13,624 nt of DNA from JADLHS01 sp964539515 (GTDB lineage: Bacteria; Verrucomicrobiota; Verrucomicrobiia; Limisphaerales; JADLHS01), in contig CAZIJO010000166.1 in NCBI GenBank assembly GCA_964539515.1, positions 1 to 13,624 of the forward strand. The letters run 5' to 3'. Within the stretch, counting starts at the first letter, position 1. Each line of letters begins with the position of its first letter. Shown in pieces: positions 12,497 to 13,624 of the stretch. The position numbers and the translations under genes are program-made. The notes under the pieces are model-generated. The model worked only from the letters and a program-made list of their open reading frames with translations. It was not told the DNA's origin and made no database searches.

Positions 12497-12939
12497 TGAG
12501 CTTCACCGACCTTCCGGTGGTCAATGCGTGCCTCAACGGCCTCAGCGTTGTGTTGCTCGCGACCGGGTTTGTTTTCATCAAACGGGGCAACAAGCTTGCG
12601 CATCGCAATTGCATGCTCGCCGCGCTGGTCACTTCGACGGTCTTTCTCGCCTGCTATCTGACCTACCATTACAAAATGAAGCAGGTTTACGGTGAGGCGC
12701 ACACCCGCTTTTTGGAGCCGGCGTGGTTTCGTCCCATTTACCTTGTGATCTTGTTGACCCACCTGCTCGGGGCTTTCGCCATTCTGCCGCTGGTAATCAT
12801 GACGACCGTGCGGGCATTGCGGGAACGCTTCGACGCCCACAAACGGATCGCCCGCTGGACGTGGCCGGTCTGGATGTACGTTTCGGTGACCGGCGTGGTC
12901 ATCTACCTTTTGCTCTACCAAATTTTCCCCCAGCGATAA
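12496..12939 (+). CDS. DUF420 membrane protein (CtaM/YozB-like)
   Basis: This is a 147-residue protein with four predicted membrane helices (about 10-28, 40-58, 80-103 and 123-143). DUF420 hallmarks are visible: AHRNCM (35-40), YLTYHYK (54-60), LLTHLLGAFAILPLV (86-100) and AHKRIARWTWPVWMYVSVTG (114-133), with histidines at 36, 58, 89 and 115. Family members sit beside aa3-type oxidase genes. The Staphylococcus member CtaM is needed for an aa3-type quinol oxidase, so an assembly role here is likely. The exact step, possibly haem- or copper-related given the histidines, is not known. The ATG at 12496 overlaps the SCO stop; a longer upstream frame only reads into SCO. It is the last gene of the operon. 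Confidence 0.9.
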   Translation: MSFTDLPVVNACLNGLSVVLLATGFVFIKRGNKLAHRNCMLAALVTSTVFLACYLTYHYKMKQVYGEAHTRFLEPAWFRPIYLVILLTHLLGAFAILPLVIMTTVRALRERFDAHKRIARWTWPVWMYVSVTGVVIYLLLYQIFPQR

Positions 12940-12981
12940 GCCGCCGCGGTTCCGATCCTGCCGGCCTTGCACCCGGCGGCT
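12939..12981 (+). terminator. Possible operon-end hairpin
   Basis: AGCCGCCG (12939-12946) pairs perfectly with CGGCGGCT (12974-12981), starting on the last base of the DUF420 stop codon. The 27-base interior can form further pairs. No U-tract follows, so termination is only a possibility; it may instead protect the 3' end. Confidence 0.35.
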
Positions 12982-13030
12982 GACCGGATTTGCGTGTCCG
13001 CCAATGGCTGGTTCGGTTAGAATACGATTG

Positions 13031-13624
13031 ATGCGTCTGGGCTCGCTGACCTTGTCATCGAATTTGTTTCTCTCGCCGCTTGCGGGTTACACGAACCTGC
13101 CCTTTCGTCTCGTGTTGCGCGAGATCGGCGGCGTGGGGCTCTGCACCACCGACCTCGTCAATGCCCGCTCCTTGCTCGAAAAGAACCCGCGGGCGCTCAA
13201 ACTGATCGAAACCAGCGCCGCCGATTCCCCGCTGGCCGTTCAACTCTTCGGCAGCGTGCCGGAGGAAATGCGCGACGCGGCGGCGTATCTCGAATCCCTC
13301 GGGGTCGCGTCGGTTGACATCAACATGGGCTGTCCGGTCCGGAAGGTCTGCCAGGTCGGCGGGGGCTCGGCCATGATGACGGAACTCGGCAAAACCGCCG
13401 CCCTCGTCCGGGGCATGGTCAACGCCGTGAAGATCCCCGTCACCGCCAAGATGCGCCTCGGCTGGGACGACAACAATCTCACCGCGCCCGAGCTGGCCCG
13501 GACCTTGGAAGACGTGGGCGTGCAGGCAATTTTTGTCCACGGCCGGACCCGGCAGCAAGGCTTCGGGGGCACGGTCAACCTGGCCGGCATCCGCAAGGTC
13601 GTCGAGGCCGTTCGAATTCCCGTC
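13031..13624 (+). CDS. dusB: tRNA-dihydrouridine synthase, 3' end cut by window
   Basis: Dus enzymes use FMN and NADPH to reduce specific uridines in tRNA to dihydrouridine. The first 198 residues are present and in frame to the window edge; full-length members have about 320-350, so the C-terminal helical domain is missing only because the sequence stops. The FMN-binding start LSPLAGYTNLPFR (14-26), the catalytic motif DINMGCPVRKV (96-106, with Cys101 as the proton donor), AKMRLGW (139-145) and FVHGRTRQQG (168-177) are all in the expected order. The NMGCPVxKV form fits the DusB/NifR3 branch, but assignment among Dus subtypes is tentative. The ATG at 13031 gives the normal N-terminus. A TAGAAT hexamer ends 7 bases before it. 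It is separated from the cox operon by 91 bp. Confidence 0.93.
   Translation, partial: MRLGSLTLSSNLFLSPLAGYTNLPFRLVLREIGGVGLCTTDLVNARSLLEKNPRALKLIETSAADSPLAVQLFGSVPEEMRDAAAYLESLGVASVDINMGCPVRKVCQVGGGSAMMTELGKTAALVRGMVNAVKIPVTAKMRLGWDDNNLTAPELARTLEDVGVQAIFVHGRTRQQGFGGTVNLAGIRKVVEAVRIPV

Noticed and set aside
1..13624. Insertion sequences, prophage, tRNA/rRNA genes or defence systems
   Set aside because: I found no transposase, integrase, phage gene, tRNA-like cloverleaf or defence motif; all accepted genes are metabolic, chaperone, RNA-modification or respiratory.

Overview
The window reads as a GC-rich chromosomal segment of a free-living aerobic bacterium, most likely a member of the Verrucomicrobiota (Pedosphaera/Limisphaera-like). 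That placement is an inference. It rests on the style of the cytochrome oxidase cluster (subunit II encoded after subunits III and IV, small membrane proteins between them), the divergent lumazine synthase, the scarcity of Shine-Dalgarno sites, and a paired-hairpin intergenic repeat of the kind I associate with these genomes. All genes I accept lie on the + strand.

Layout. Positions 1-485 hold no convincing gene, only several inverted repeats. Positions 486-2316 carry three loosely linked genes: a Dabb-domain protein, panC (pantothenate synthesis) and a DUF192 lipoprotein. Positions 2403-4299 form a probable unit with its own promoter: tig (trigger factor) and ribH (lumazine synthase). Positions 4423-5136 encode an exported cupredoxin-like protein with a full set of candidate type 1 copper ligands; it has promoter-like sequence in front and a strong intrinsic terminator behind (5153-5193).

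Positions 5224-12939 are a cytochrome c oxidase biogenesis and structural locus. First come ctaA and ctaB, overlapping by four bases, which make haem A. After a 226-bp gap with a promoter-like element comes the structural operon: coxA (subunit I), coxC (III), coxD (IV), two small membrane ORFs, coxB (II with a CuA site), a SCO copper chaperone and a DUF420 membrane protein. Several stops and starts overlap, indicating translational coupling. CtaB and CtaA convert haem B to haem O and then haem A; SCO, possibly with the small CxxC protein, would load CuA; DUF420 is probably an assembly factor; the cupredoxin next door could donate electrons or copper. A truncated dusB (tRNA dihydrouridine synthase) runs off the right edge.

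The most unusual point is in the oxidase. CoxA aligns without gaps, at a constant offset of 7, to Rhodobacter-numbered A-type oxidases at every catalytic residue I checked. It keeps the D-channel Asp, Asn and Glu residues and the cross-linked His-Tyr pair, but has Leu369 where the K-channel lysine (K362) should be. CoxB has a membrane-embedded Glu80 where A-type enzymes usually have Pro, and Gln219 in place of the CuA-loop Glu. CoxC has a His-rich hydrophilic insertion. Together these point to a divergent oxidase lineage with an altered proton-input route.
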